Assembly (NCBI GenBank): GCA_019671135.1 | Contig: JAHRHY010000007.1 | Coordinates: 496,001-560,000, forward strand | Direction: 5' to 3' | Source: Linnemannia hyalina | Taxonomy: Eukaryota > Mortierellomycota > Mortierellomycetes > Mortierellales > Mortierellaceae | Length of the DNA: 64,000 bases | Shown: positions 32,601 to 44,768 of the stretch, in pieces | How the letters are laid out: the number at the start of each line of letters is the position of its first letter | Numbering within the stretch: the first letter of the stretch is position 1 | The notes under the pieces: model-generated | What the model was told of the DNA's origin: nothing | Database searches by the model: none | What the model saw: the letters and a program-made list of their open reading frames with translations, nothing else | Position numbers and translations under genes: made by a program

Positions 32601-35600
32601 TCCAGTAGTCGAGACGGTCAGCGCCGGGAGCATAGACCTTCATAAAGTGCATGATCAAAGCCATGTTCTGCTTGGCGACTTCAGTGAGCTCAAAGGCGGT
32701 CTCGTTGGAACGACGGACCTTGCGGAAGTTGGGACAGTCAAAGTTGATTCCTTTCTTCTTGGCCTCTTTGATCTCGGCGCCCAATCCGAGGCGAGCCTGC
32801 GCATCATGGTAGTCGGCAATCGCCTGAGCTGACAGACCACTCTCGACCAAAAGCGCTTCGTCTTCGAACCGCTTGATTTCTCCAAACAACAGCTCCCAGA
32901 AGGCGTCGGGGTAGATCTCGGCCGTCTTGACAAGGAGCGTCGTGGCATCCGCCCAAAGGGGCTGGAAGTTGATCGTCAAGATACCTGTCAAATTGGTGGC
33001 GCAAAACTTAAGTTAGTCTCATGTATATTAAATCGCCGGGTGCAGCGGTCATTGTAACACTGGCGGAAATGAAAAAATGAGCTTACCCAAGCAAAGACGC
33101 ATGGCGACGGTCTTGTAAAAGTCGTTAACTCTGCCAGATGCAACCATAGTGTGGAGCTTGCGGATCTGCATGGTCTTCTCTCTGTAGTTCTCGACAGTGA
33201 CCTCGATGGCTTCAATCGCCAAACACTGCCAGAGGATGTCGTTCTGTGGGGCAGACTTTTGCTGAGGATCCTTGTCCTCAAAGGGAATAATGTCGAAGCT
33301 GGATAGGATCTCAAGGGTGTGAAGTCTCCGCCTGTGCTGCAACGAGTTGATGTTCTTTTCGAGCTTAGGGTAGAGTTCCCGAAGAGTATCAGTCGAGAAA
33401 AGCTTGCCAGAGACATTGCTATCGGCGAGAAAAGCCAAGATGACGAGTGTTAGTTATGCGACTTTGTCGGACCATGAATGAAAATTGACGTGAAAAACGA
33501 GCAAATAATTACCTCTGCTTGAGAACGGTGCAGTACTTGCCGACACCACGAAGGACGACCTCGTTGGAACCGTAGTTGTAGAGAGCATCCTTGATGATAA
33601 CATCCCAGTGGCTGGCAAGGAGCTTGGCTCCAGCTTCGCCCGATCGCTCGCAGATGACAGAGAGGATCTCGATCGTCTCACCCAGGAGGATGTGCAGAGT
33701 AGCCATGGCGGATCCCTGGACGAAGGGTCGCTTCTGGAGAGTGATAGACTGGTCCTCCTTTGACAATGCCTGCAACAAAGAGCTGAGCAATTTCATGGTG
33801 GTGTCGGTTGTTGAAGCGAAGGGTGAAGAGATGTGGGGGACGATCGAAAGAGCAGCAGTCACCAATGCGATGCGAGGGATAGCACTGCTATCCTTGTCAT
33901 CTTCCAGAGTGACGTTGCCCAGCATGTCAGCCTCAGCCTTCCAGTCGCATGGCTCAGACAACAATCGCAAAATTCCGTCCACGATGCGCTCAGTGTCCTC
34001 CGCGGATGCCTTGGTCGTCTTCTTCTTTGTTGTGAGTGCCTTAGCGAGAGGGAACTTGAGCAATCCATTTTCATCAACCGTTGCGGCAATCATACCGGGT
34101 GTCAGGGTAAGGACGTTCGAAGTGAGGAGGGTCGCCAAAAAGACAATGATCTGGCACGAGTTCTGAGCGTTCCAGTGAGCAGCGCAGTACTTGACAATGT
34201 GAGGAAGGAGGATTTGGGTGTAGTGGCTCCACTTCAAGTTGATCAAGGAAATCGAGAATGCCAACACAGTAGAGACATCCTATAATTGTGAATGAAATTG
34301 TAGGAGCAGGCATTAGCAGAAAGTTCGATTCGGCATTAATACACAACGAACTAGTAATAAAAGATATACGAACCTCGTGCTTGTAAATCGACTCGAGCAA
34401 AAGTCCTCCAGGGAAGAGAACGCTCTCCAAGGGCGAGAAGACCAAGACGGAGCTAGAGAGCTTGGCCAGCTCCTGGACAACAACAGCGGGTGCCTTGGCC
34501 TGAGGAGCCAGGGTCAATGTCGAAACCTTGATGGCCTTCTCGTAAATCTTGACAAAGTCTATACATGATACACAATACGCATGGAAGGTGTGTTAGGGAT
34601 CACGCGCTCGAAAAGTAACGATAGATGAAAAGGTGTGGGTAAAAACCATCTTTTCAGCACAACATACCATCGATGCGGTTTCCCTTCCTGACAGAGACAC
34701 ACACATTCAAGAGTGCCATCGACTCTGCAATATTGAGCCATCTCCTCTGAGCATTTTCGGCCGTCACAGCCATGTCGAGACTCGATGTTAACTCTGACAA
34801 CAGCATCTCGCAAACGCCCTTGAAATGCTCCTTGGTCGAGTAGTGAACCATGAGAACGAGGGTCTTGCAGAGTGTCCTGAAAGTTGCGTTGTCACTCATG
34901 CCCTTCTCCGTGACCTCGACATCCTGCTCCTGCTTCAATGCCCTGATAACCTCTCTGAGGACGACATCCACGCCACGATGTTGGAACTGGTTGCCGACGA
35001 GCTTGATTGTCTCGAACAACAGCTTGGCCACGCCCTCGACAAAGTCTTCCGTAGGCGTTTCGCGCAGGAGTGTGAGAATATAGGCGATAATAACTTTGAG
35101 GTGGTCGACGGGTGCCTTCCTGATAAGAAATGAGAACGACTCTGCTGCAAAGTTGCGGATATATGGCTTTTGTGAGTTGTCCTCGCCGAGCATCGGTGCT
35201 AAAAGCCTGTTGTAGATGGAGACAGTGGTTGTTAATAACGTGTAATATGGCTGAGCGTATATAGTGGGTCTGACTTTGACTGCATATATCACATACTTGA
35301 AGGTAGGGCAGAGATTCGTCCGCAGTTGTTCCGAGTACTTCTTGAATAGCGAAGCTATGCAGTTGAATGCCCACTAGAAGTGAAAGAGAGGGTGAGTTGG
35401 TGAGTACATTGCGCCCTTGTCCGTTATGCCGACGATACGAATGACGCCAGGAGAACAACGATCTGGGATACTTACCTCAATGACCTTGACATCACGAAAG
35501 TCGACGAGGGGAAGAATAGCGGTCAAGAGGCGGTCGAAGTATGGGTAGAGTTCGTCATCCAAATCCTTGGAGAGTTGTGTAGTCAGATCGAGGATGGGCT

Positions 35601-36039
35601 CCAGAGCGAGAACATTTCCTTCGTTCAAGTTCTTGATCAACAGCTCCACTACCTGATCCTTGTGGTAGAGAAGCTGTGGGAGAGTCTGGCAGTAGTTCTT
35701 GACGTCGAGAGCGAACCGCACGAAGGGTGCAGACAAGTTCAGCTCCTTCCATCCCTCGAGAGAGTCGTTAAAGAAAGATCCTGTTTCAACTGTCGCATTG
35801 TCCTTTTGGCCGACTTGCCGAGTGATCTTGATCTTGAGCTGGTTGACCCGGTTGTTGAAGCTTTGGTACTACAATTCGTTCAGGGGGGAATAAGACAAAC
35901 AGGTCAGTTTACAAGTTGAAATCATTTGATTGTGACAGAAACTATACATAGACACTAGAAAAAAAGTCTTGCAGCATACCCTGAAACGGTTAGCTCCTTG
36001 ACCCTCGCTGAGCTCTTTGGCCACCGCGTTTTCCTGCAT
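26677..36039 (-). CDS. UTP20: UTP20, U3 snoRNP / small-subunit processome HEAT-repeat protein
   Basis: Nucleolar scaffold needed for early 18S rRNA processing. Nine exons: 36039-35980, 35868-35476, 35373-35297, 35206-34668, 34558-34374, 34279-33513, 33418-33087, 32984-27072, 26960-26677; all phases agree, total about 2849 aa (yeast ~2490, human ~2785). Start ATG 36039 gives MQENAVAKEL, then NRFRYQSFNNRVNQLKI, the typical UTP20 opening. The middle is helical-repeat (HEAT-like) sequence, with SLFKKYSEQLR, KPYIRNFAAESFSFLIRKAP and FRTLCKTLVL. An acidic, low-complexity segment lies near 29760-29860 and another near 27300-27410. The C-terminus is very basic: ERKQKRVMQAMNDPQARARR, KSRKRQLKTKEYAKDK. 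The last intron (27071-26961) is 111 nt with no in-frame stop. Long open frames on the opposite strand are shadows. Confidence 0.96.
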
Positions 36040-36492
36040 CCTTGTTATATATTAAGTCTTGTCGTCGTTTTTCCTCCGTGAGAGAGATAGTGCGTGGTTG
36101 TAGGAAGATGCGTGGTTTATGAAAGTGCTAAAAGTTGCTGTGTGTGTGAGAGTGAGAAAGAAAGTGTGGATGTATGTATGCTGGAAGGAGGAGGAAGAGG
36201 ACAATGAGAAGGTGGAAAGGGGAGGAAGGGAAGATGCAAGGAGAAAGAGGATGGGCGGGAGAGGGGAGAAAAGAAGGGTAATGGAATGGAAAAAGAAGAC
36301 TGAGCAGCTACTTCCCCTTGTTCACTTTTTTCACTTTCACAGCGTCAAAGTACCAAACACCACAAAAAAAAAAAAGAAAGCGAAGGCGACGGTGGCTTGC
36401 AAATTGTTGACAATCAATTGATTGTCGCAAAAGACAGTCCTGTTTGATCACGTGCATTACCTCATTGTCAGGGCCACAATTTGATTCTTCCT
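36040..36492. promoter_or_regulatory. UTP20 upstream region with a CACGTG element
   Basis: CACGTG sits at 36449-36454 (context GATCACGTGC), about 410 bp upstream of the UTP20 ATG. The rest is purine-rich (36120-36300). No gene was seen. Confidence 0.4.
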
Positions 36493-37078
36493 ATGGACTC
36501 TCTCGCCTTACTCGCCTCTGCCACCAAGGGGCAAATCGAGAACTATATTGAGCAATACGTGACCCTCGAACCACGGGCCTGGGCTACATGGAGAGGTTGA
36601 CCACCATCCCCAACCTCATGGATCTTGTCAAGAACTCTTTCTTTCTGACTCTTGCCTTGGAAGCGCTGTCATTCGTCACTGAGGGCAAGCAGGATCTGTC
36701 AGCGATCGATATCACTCGAGTCCAGCTCTACGATACATTTGTTGTGCACTGTTGGATGTAAACAAGCGGCGTCTCAAGAGCAACACCCTGTCGGCTAAAG
36801 ATCGCGTTGTCTTTGATCAGCTTCTAGACGCAGAGTTTACCTCGATGGGTATCAATTACTCGATAATGCTGGCGCTGGCGATCTTTGAGAAACAGGGCGG
36901 AAACCCGGTCGTTCTATATACTCACTTCAAGGACAAGAACACATGGCCCGTCAATTTCTTTGGTCCCGATCCAGTTTGCGGCTCCTACGCGAGTCGTCCC
37001 CATTGATACGCTTTGGCAGCCTGTTCCGCTTCCTTCATCGATCCATGCAGGAATACTTCTACTCGCGACTTTTGTTTG
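36493..37078 (+). pseudogene. Degenerate NACHT/STAND NTPase fragment
   Basis: The pieces, in order, are LASATKGQIENYIEQYV (36493 on), then in another frame YMERLTTIPNLMDLVKNSFF and LSAIDITRVQLYDTFVVH, then LDVNKRRLKSNTLSAKDRVV through FEKQGGNPVV and KDKNTW to 36960s, then RLLRESSPLIRFGSLFRFLH followed by RSMQEYFYSR. This order, with a helical part ending in (F)RF(L/I)H-S-x-QEYF, is the segment just after the NACHT NTPase core in NLR-like STAND proteins. Three frameshifts (about 36580, 36750 and 36980) disable it, and the Walker A/B region and any repeats are absent. Such genes form large families in Mortierella-type fungi (general knowledge). Confidence 0.7.
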
Positions 37079-38369
37079 TATGGTGTAAGACGTCAAACAG
37101 ATCCGCGAAAGGGTTAAGACCATCAGCAACAGTACGTACTCACAAACACCCACAGACAAACAAACATGTAACAGTTACGAGAAAGGGAGGAGAGAGGAGA
37201 AGGGGGGGAAGGGAAGGAGAGGAAGTGAGAGTCAAGTTCAAGGATAATAGAGAGAGTAAAAACAAGAGAAACTGAATAGTGAGAAAAAAAAGAAAAAAAA
37301 AGAACGAGAGAGAATAGAGAAAAGGAGAAGTGAGTCTGTCTCTTTATCAGAGTAGTTTATACTCGTAATCGTCTCAGGAGCAAACCGATCTCTAGATATG
37401 GATTCTTATGCTAGGGTAGAAAGAGGGATCCATACCAAGGAGGGACAACGATGTGTATGAGTTGACGGCGAGGATGAAAGTGGAGTGCTATGTTGTCTAC
37501 CTCAATGTTGTCTATCACAATGGTCATGTCCTCTGCTGTTTTCTTTTTACCTTTCTTTTTCTCTGTTAGAGGGAGAGAGACAGCAGCAGTTAGTCCCTCA
37601 GTGCGTGTGACGGTCACTAAGGAAAGAACATATCCTTGACCCAACAACAGCGCTCAAAATACCAGCAACTAACAATAGCCAGTTCTCCCTCTCATATCTC
37701 CTCATAATACTTCCGCTTCAACTTTTCATCATCCTCACTCTCATCCTCTATCAACTTTTCATTCCTCGTTCACCCATACCACCTTTTTCTTTTGGCCAAT
37801 TCTCCCTTCCTCTTCTTTCCTTTCTCTCCTCTCTCTCCTCCCCCCTCCTTCCCTTCTACTTATTTTCCCCCATTACATCCTTTCATAACAATCAAAACGC
37901 GAAAAAAGCAAGAAAATACCCTTTTCGTTTCCCAGTTCTCTCCTTTCTCAATCGTCACATCCTTCCCCATTCTAGTACCTCCGTCCTTCACTACCCTTTC
38001 TTTCTTGTCTCTTCTTATCTTGTTCTATTCCCACGCATAATCCCCTTCTGACCTTGCGTCTTCCCTCCCTCTTCTTGACCTACTTCATTGTCCTTGTCGT
38101 CTTCGTATTCGTCTGTTAATATCATTTTCTTTCCTTCTTTTCTTTTCATTTCTTTATTCACTCAACAAAAACAGAAACCAAAAGACAACAAAAAAGCCTC
38201 GGTACCAAAAGAAAAGGAAATCATTCATATTTCTTGTACCTCGTTCAGTTCTTTTCACTTTCCACCCTCGCCCTAATTTATCTTCGCCTTCCTGTCTCCT
38301 CCCCTTCTTTTCTCTCCTTCCATTTCGGCAACAGCATTCGATCCCCCAATACCAACAGCTCATGAGATA
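37079..38369. other. Gene-poor, pyrimidine-rich stretch
   Basis: A purine-rich block (37190-37330) is followed by a long CT-rich block (37700-38340). No coding sequence was recognised. The CT-rich part could be the leader of the Gln-rich ORF downstream. Confidence 0.45.
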
Positions 38370-38664
38370 ACAGGAGCAGGAGCTCACGGATCTGATACAG
38401 GTCTTCGAACAACAAGTTCCCTTGCGCGTACAGGAGTTCAAGAAGCAGTGCCGCCAGGACCAGCATAAGTTCGCCCAGCCTCATCAGCTCCAGCAAAAGC
38501 AGTATCAGTTGCTACAACAACAGATCCAACAGGTTCACCTGCAGCAACAACAAGAACTACTGAGATGGGCACTCTTCTGGGAGTATCGCAAGCCAGTCAA
38601 TAAGGATGAGACAATGCGGCTATCCGTTCCAGGTCTGGATGATGGCGATGAAGATGACGACTAA
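38370..38664 (+). CDS. Gln-rich coiled-coil ORF, start unresolved
   Basis: An open frame of 98 codons begins just after TAA 38367-38369 and ends at 38664: QELTDLIQVFEQQVPLRVQE, QQQIQQVHLQQQQELLRWAL, WEYRKPVNKDETMRL, then an acidic end GDEDDD. GATAACAG just before it resembles a branch site plus 3' splice site, so this may be a terminal exon whose 5' exon lies in the CT-rich region. There is no credible ATG within it before the Gln-rich part. Gln-rich sequences can be spurious; the non-repetitive C-terminal half argues for a real gene. Family unknown. Confidence 0.35.
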
Positions 38665-41062
38665 GTGGACTACTTATGGCGACCTAGTCATACCCTCCTC
38701 CTCAAGCAAGGACATCTTAAGCCCGCTGAGCACCTCGAACTATTATCTCTATAACAATAAAACATGGGTAACCACCACTTCTCTTTACAACCCACCAAAA
38801 AAGCAAACTCTTAACGCAGAACCGAGATGACGAAAAATGCATGCGATGCGTTATCTGCGGAGTGCTCGAGAGGCATAAACAGTCTTGCATAGAGAAGAAA
38901 AACAATGAGACTCGTCTGATGCAGAGCCGTTCTCTTAGCCTATGTAAAAAAAATGTGTTTGTGTTTGTGTTTGTGTTTGTATGTGTTGTTTGTTTACGCG
39001 CTAAAGCGCGCGTATGTGAACATGAAAAATATGATGGAATAGCAAGGACTGAATTAAAACTTGGTGTCGCTTTCCTTTTTTATCTTTTTGCAGTTTCCGA
39101 TTCGTACCCTTCGCCCTTATCCCATTTCCCTCGGTCTCGGATATCAACCCTCCCATCCAATCGGACCATTTGCCAACACACGCGACCAAAACCAACCAAA
39201 AGACATCCAAGGGTACAGCAAACTCACCCCTCTTTTTTTCCTAACCGCCTGCTGGACTTGTTTTCTGACATCACAAGCACATTTACAAATGTACAGACAT
39301 GAGTAAAGAAGACACTGCAAGCAAACGCACTCAAAAAAAGCGCTGGAAGGAAACAGTTCTAGACGGATAAAAAAACAGGTTCTCGAATGGGAGAATTGCT
39401 CGCCAGCTACCTCTCAAAGCAGATGGCCTTTTTCGCCTTACCGTTCGTCCACCTACTCTCCCCTTCTCTCACTCTTTGCCTCTTTTTCTCTCTGGGCCAA
39501 GGACACTACCTCCCTCTTTCACAACCATGGACAAGAAAAATAAGAAAGAAAGGAGCATAAACAAAAAATGAAAGGTTCTGTGTATTGAGTGGAATATACA
39601 TTCTAGCATCCCCTCCCTGTGTGCTATCGATGACTCTTTTCTCAGTGACACAGACACAAACAAAAGCAGATATGGTCATATGTAGATATGTAGACGTAGA
39701 GAAATAAAGACCATTTGAACATACAAGAGAAAGGCGGGTATGCAACAACCACGACTGTAGTAATCCATACATCCCAAACAAAGGCTAACAAGTGAGGAAA
39801 TACAAAGACAAGGACATGGTCGAGAGAGCAGTGTTTGATTAATTGGTGATGTTTCTGTGTCAGTGTAGGTTATTCGTCTCAGGAACTAATATTTTACTGT
39901 GGCTGTCGATGAAGTAGGAACGGAAGGATCGATCCCAACTATGGACAGGGGTGTGTATATGTATGTGCATGTGTATGTGTTGTAAGTGAGGAATAAGGGT
40001 TCATACTCTCAGAGTGAAGAAAAAAAATATGATGTAGCTCTGTGTGCTTCTGCCTTTTTGTCTATCGGTCGCAAGGCGGCTAGACGAAAACCTTCTCTTC
40101 TTCCTCCTCACTTCTTTCCTTTCTTCTCCTCTTCCTCCTCTTCCTCCTCACTTCAACTCCATTCGCTTTGCTTTCCTTCCCTACCTCCACTCTCTCTCAC
40201 TTCTCCAACCACCTCCCTCTTACTCTTTTATTCTCGCTCTCGCCCAAACATACACCTCTTTCCTGCTATTGCTTGCTCTCTTGCTCTGCAACCCAGTACC
40301 TCACTACCACACCCACTTCCCTCCCTCACAACACTCAAACACACACACATACAACTTTCCTCTCTCTTCTGGTCCTTTCACCCAGCTCCTACTGCTACTC
40401 ACCTCTCCCCTCTCCCACCTATACACTCATACACCCCTCTTTATTTCTGTATTGGCACATAGTACCTTCGAGTCCCTCCTCACTCAAGACTTTCTTTCTT
40501 CGTCGACGCTGAGCTCATTATTGTTTGCAAGTCGAAATACGAACAGGTACCAAGAACAGCCCTTTTTCCTTTCTCCACTCCGACTAAACACGCCATACCC
40601 TACCTCTTGCAAGTAAAGTCAAATCCTGGCAATCTCCCTCCTTTACTTATGCTCAGCTTGCGCCGGCCTACCCACTTCCTCCCTTTCCTTCATACCTTTC
40701 ATTCCCTTTGTATGTCTACACTACAATGTGTGTGAGTTCTTTGTTTTGACTCCCCCCTCCTTTCCTCGCAATTATATATAATTTTCTTCTGGTTTGCATG
40801 TTACGAAGGAAAACAGGCGGTCGCTGTTTATGTAAACTCTGTCGCCTTACAGTCCACGTCCCTCTTTCTTTTGCCCACCCTTTACTTCACCTCTCGTCTT
40901 TTTTACCCTGTTTCTCATTCTCGCTCTAACATTATCTCGCCCTTCTTCTTCACAATAACTGCTGAATTGCATAGCTACACTACCCCTTCTTCACCCTCAC
41001 GAGACACCGTCCTTCTTTTTACAACGCACGCATTCACTCCTCCACCAACAAATACAAAAGCA
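38665..41062. other. 2.4-kb gene-free region before the T-box gene
   Basis: Contains a GTTTGT tandem near 38958-38990, a TATGTG-type repeat near 39953-39985 and long CT-rich tracts at 40090-40620 and 40860-41040, which probably form the T-box gene leader. Open frames here are low-complexity. No gene was recognised. Confidence 0.5.
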
Positions 41063-43564
41063 ATGCTCCCACAGTATCACCACCACCGGGGTCATCGCCA
41101 TAACCACCAACAACCACCTCAGGGCAGCCATGTTGTCGCTTCCCACTCCTCGATTTCCTCTTCCAGCGCGCAACCCACCACGATGTCCACTGGAAGGGAA
41201 TACGCTAACAAGGAGAATGAGCCAACGGTTACTCTCTTTGACCGCCGCCAAGGTCCATCAAGCAATCTGCGAACTAATGTTCGATCAGACAACCGACACA
41301 GCGAGTAAGTATCCAAAGTTTCTTTTGTTTCTGTGATTATAAATGTTCTTTCTCGGGAGGGTGTTGTACGGTGTATCTAATATATCTTCTATCTTCGTCT
41401 TTTTCATACGAATAGACCGTGGTACCGCAGCATGCATCTGAGCAAGCCTGCTCCCTCACAGATCCGACCATTCGAGCAGAGGGAGCCAACAGAGGCTGAG
41501 GTTCGGTCAGCTCAGTCCTCTTCGCAGTCGCTCCAGGATAATAGCAGCGGTCGACCATCAAAGCGGAGACGTGGAGAGCAATATGGCCCTATGTCACCAT
41601 TGTCATCGCCCAGTCGCACATCACAGTCTGATCGCCTCGCATTGTCGACCCGCAGAACCTCGGCTGCTCTTGCGCTTTTGAACAGCAGCGGCACTCGTCA
41701 CGATGGGCCTCAGCCAAAGGTGTTGCTCTTGGATTCGGACTTGTGGGCACAATTCGATGAGCACCAAAATGAGATGATCATAACAACGTCTGGACGCTGC
41801 CTCTTCCCTAGCCTCCGCTTCAACGTCTTCAACCTCAATCCCGATGCGTATTATTCATTCTGCCTCGAATTTGAGATGCTCACTCCAAACCGATTCCGGT
41901 TCAGCAATGGCGCATGGAAGGCAGTCAGGTCTCCCAAAAACATCGACGATTCCTCTACCGCCATCGCCACCGCCGCATCAGACCACAAGGGCGAGACGTA
42001 CACACACCCAGACCAACTCAAGCTCGGCAGCCATTGGATGGCCAACCCGATCTCGTTCGCCAAGGCTAAACTCGCCAACAAGGCCAAGTCTCAACCGACA
42101 GTCGCCAAGAAAGCTCTCAAGCTCAATTCTATCTCTACCAGCTCCTCCAAACGCAAGGCCGACTCTACTAGCGCAACCAACAGCAACGACGGTCCTGGAA
42201 GGTCACACTCTCAGCCCCTCGGAGACAGCCATAATGACACCAACGTGTTTCACATGGAATCATTCCACAAGTACCGCCCCAGGGTCGTATTGACAGAGCT
42301 GGCAAAGGACTCCAACGAAATCCTCAGCACGACCGCCTACACATTCGACCTGGCAACTTACATGGCAGTAACAAGATACGAAAACGAGAACGTGAATGAC
42401 TTGAAAAAGTCGTTCAACCCTCACGCCAGAGCCTTCCGTGAAACCGTCGGAAAGATCCCCGCTAGAGGATTCCATCGCCCTCAAGAATTGCAGAAGCACT
42501 CCTCTCTGGTCAACCCCAACTCGAGACTCAGCAAGCGCGCCCGTCCGACTTCGCGACCAAAGGATACTGGCAGTGACTCTGAAGACGTCACAGATCTCGA
42601 TTATGACCTCTACGAGGAGGAGGAGGTGGACATAAATGCAGATGTGAGCGATTTGGAAGCAATGTGTTCGGTTGATGTCGCTATGACAGGAATACTCAAA
42701 AACGACGCCCGTCCCACCTGCCGACTGGGCAAGGACAATAGTGCACTCGTCACCATATCTCTCGGCAAGGACGCTAAGCAAGTCGCCAAGGTTTCGAAAC
42801 AAACGACACAACAGCACTATGCCCAGCATCGTCAAGTCTCACAGCACGGAGGCGAGATCGACATCCTCCGACCCCACTCACACTTTACCCCCAAAGGCGT
42901 CTTTTCGATGGGTCAGCAGTTCTTCTCAGCGCAGAACACTTCCGGCAGCAGCTTCGCGCAATTGGCGCATTTCCATGGAGCAAAGCAGCAGCAGCAGTAT
43001 CGACAGCGAGAGCCACAGCACCAGTCTCAGTGGACTCCCAGTGGTGGCAGCGGTAGCCAGTACAACAGCTGGAGGGGCGAGCAGCAGAAGAATGCATTCT
43101 CTCAACCCCTTTTTTTCGAGAAAGCTTCCAACACCAGACAGGATCGAGGCCATGCACACCTCAGCGACGCCAACCACACCCCTACAATGACCATTCCCCT
43201 CTCACCACACATTTCTTCAGTGCCTAACTGGGACGATCAGGCCCACTATGACGACGACTACAACGGGCAAAACGGTTCTGATGGCGATCTCTATAATGGC
43301 AGCATCACTGGGACTGTTGAAGCAGAACAGCAAGTGCACTTGGATCGTATCCTCTTTGAAAACGAATGCCTCAAGGCCTTTGTCCGAGAACGCTATGGTA
43401 AATACTCTGGCTATGAATGCTTTCATGATATTTTTAACGACCATCTCTCTTGTGAGTTCTTTTTCTGACATACGGTGTACTTTATTCTTTTGCATCAATT
43501 GTCTGTAGGTACTGAGGCTGAGTCCGAGATGACAGCCTTTCTGGCCATAGACCAACAACAGTGA
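41063..43564 (+). CDS. T-box transcription factor
   Basis: Three exons, 41063-41304, 41416-43451 and 43509-43564, with agreeing phases, encode about 777 aa. The T-box spans roughly residues 183-424. It reads LDSDLWAQFDEHQNEMIITT then SGRCLFPSLRFNVFNL (family: LW..F....TEMIIT..GR.MFP), NRFRFSNGAWKAV, GSHWMANPISFAKAKLAN (WM...ISF.K.KLTN), MESFHKYRPRVVLTE (SLHKYQPR) and YTFDLATYMAVTRYENEN followed by VNDLKKSFNPHARAF (FIAVTAYQNEEIT.LKI..NPFAKGF). Unusually, about 55 low-complexity residues interrupt the domain between KLAN and FHKY. The C-terminal half is Gln/His/Ser-rich with an acidic patch (YDLYEEEEVDINADVSDLE). T-box genes are known from animals, some unicellular relatives and some early-diverging fungi, and are absent from Dikarya. 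Confidence 0.92.
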
Positions 43565-44768
43565 ACAGAGTGTCGCATATTCAGCGTCTATGGATTATTA
43601 AGGAGCGAGATAGTTCGGCTCCGGCCCCATGTATAAAGCCGTAGTCATAGCAGAATAAACAAACCATCTCTTCTTTCTCACTGATCTCAGGCACGCTCCA
43701 TTTTTCACAGAGCACTCCGTCAGAGAGCCAACAACACGCACATAACCTATACACTATACATACAAATCAAAAAAACAACGGCTCCACATATATGTCATAT
43801 CATTGAGACACACAAAACAAAAATCCATAGGATACCGTAATCCCTCCAAGGCGACATCAGCATCTATGCCATATTCAAGACTTCATGTCCAAAGCACACA
43901 TATGTTTTTGATACTCTATTCTCTTATAGTCACTATCATATTTACTCAGTCTCGCTATTCTTTCTCTACCTATTCCACTGACTCTTCTTGGCGCTCGTTC
44001 TTCCACAATCAGTTTTCTGTCTTTGCTGTTTGCCAGCTATCCTAAAAAATAAATTCTTAGGTTTATAGGTGTATGAATGAGCGTGTGGGCATTGAACCAA
44101 GGGGTTGATCTATGTGCTCCATGTTTATGTTTCGTATTTCTGGAGTACAAGGTGTTTTTAACCTACAGACACATTCACCATTTTTTTTTCTTATCGCGAA
44201 CATGTACAATGATACTTTGGCGATCCACAAGAACAGCTTTTTTCATTAGCAGAACCGGCTTTACAACTTTCCTGACATTACCACAATGTACCTGGGCGCA
44301 TTCAAGATTCATCAACATGAGCGAAAACTCTTCAGTGCATAGAAAAGAACGTGAAAATCCAGCATGGCCAAAGTCACCTTCACAGATGCATTTTTTATCC
44401 CAAACGAACAACTCTTTTTCTGAACCAAAGATGGGTCAAGAGCATCCGCGCAAAAATGACATTATTATGTTATCTTGATACCGCAATAGGTCAAACTACA
44501 ATCCATACCTCGATATCGCTCAGGTTCTTTTAGTCATCAACATCGTAGTTACAACATGATGTTCAAAAATGAGTGGGCTGGTGACTTTTTGGAAACAGTG
44601 TGTCAACGCTGTTGGAGGATGAAGAAGTCGAACATCCGTCGGTGAATGGCCAGTAACATCAGCGCATGCTTGAGGTCATTTTTCTTCAAATCGAAATGGC
44701 TGAAATGGAAAGGGTTTATGAACACAATGATGGATACGAAAGATGGGAAAAGTGGGACGGTTACTATT
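43565..44768. other. Spacer between the T-box gene and the inverted repeat
   Basis: AT-rich with no coding signal. AATAAA-like words near 43650 and 44046 could end the T-box transcript. Confidence 0.5.

Noticed and set aside
27658..32832. Long open frames on the plus strand (up to 487 codons at 27658-29121; others at 29674-30657, 31315-32115 and 32206-32832)
   Set aside because: They are antisense shadows of UTP20, caused by its C-ending codon bias; Leu/Arg/Asp-rich composition and no domains.
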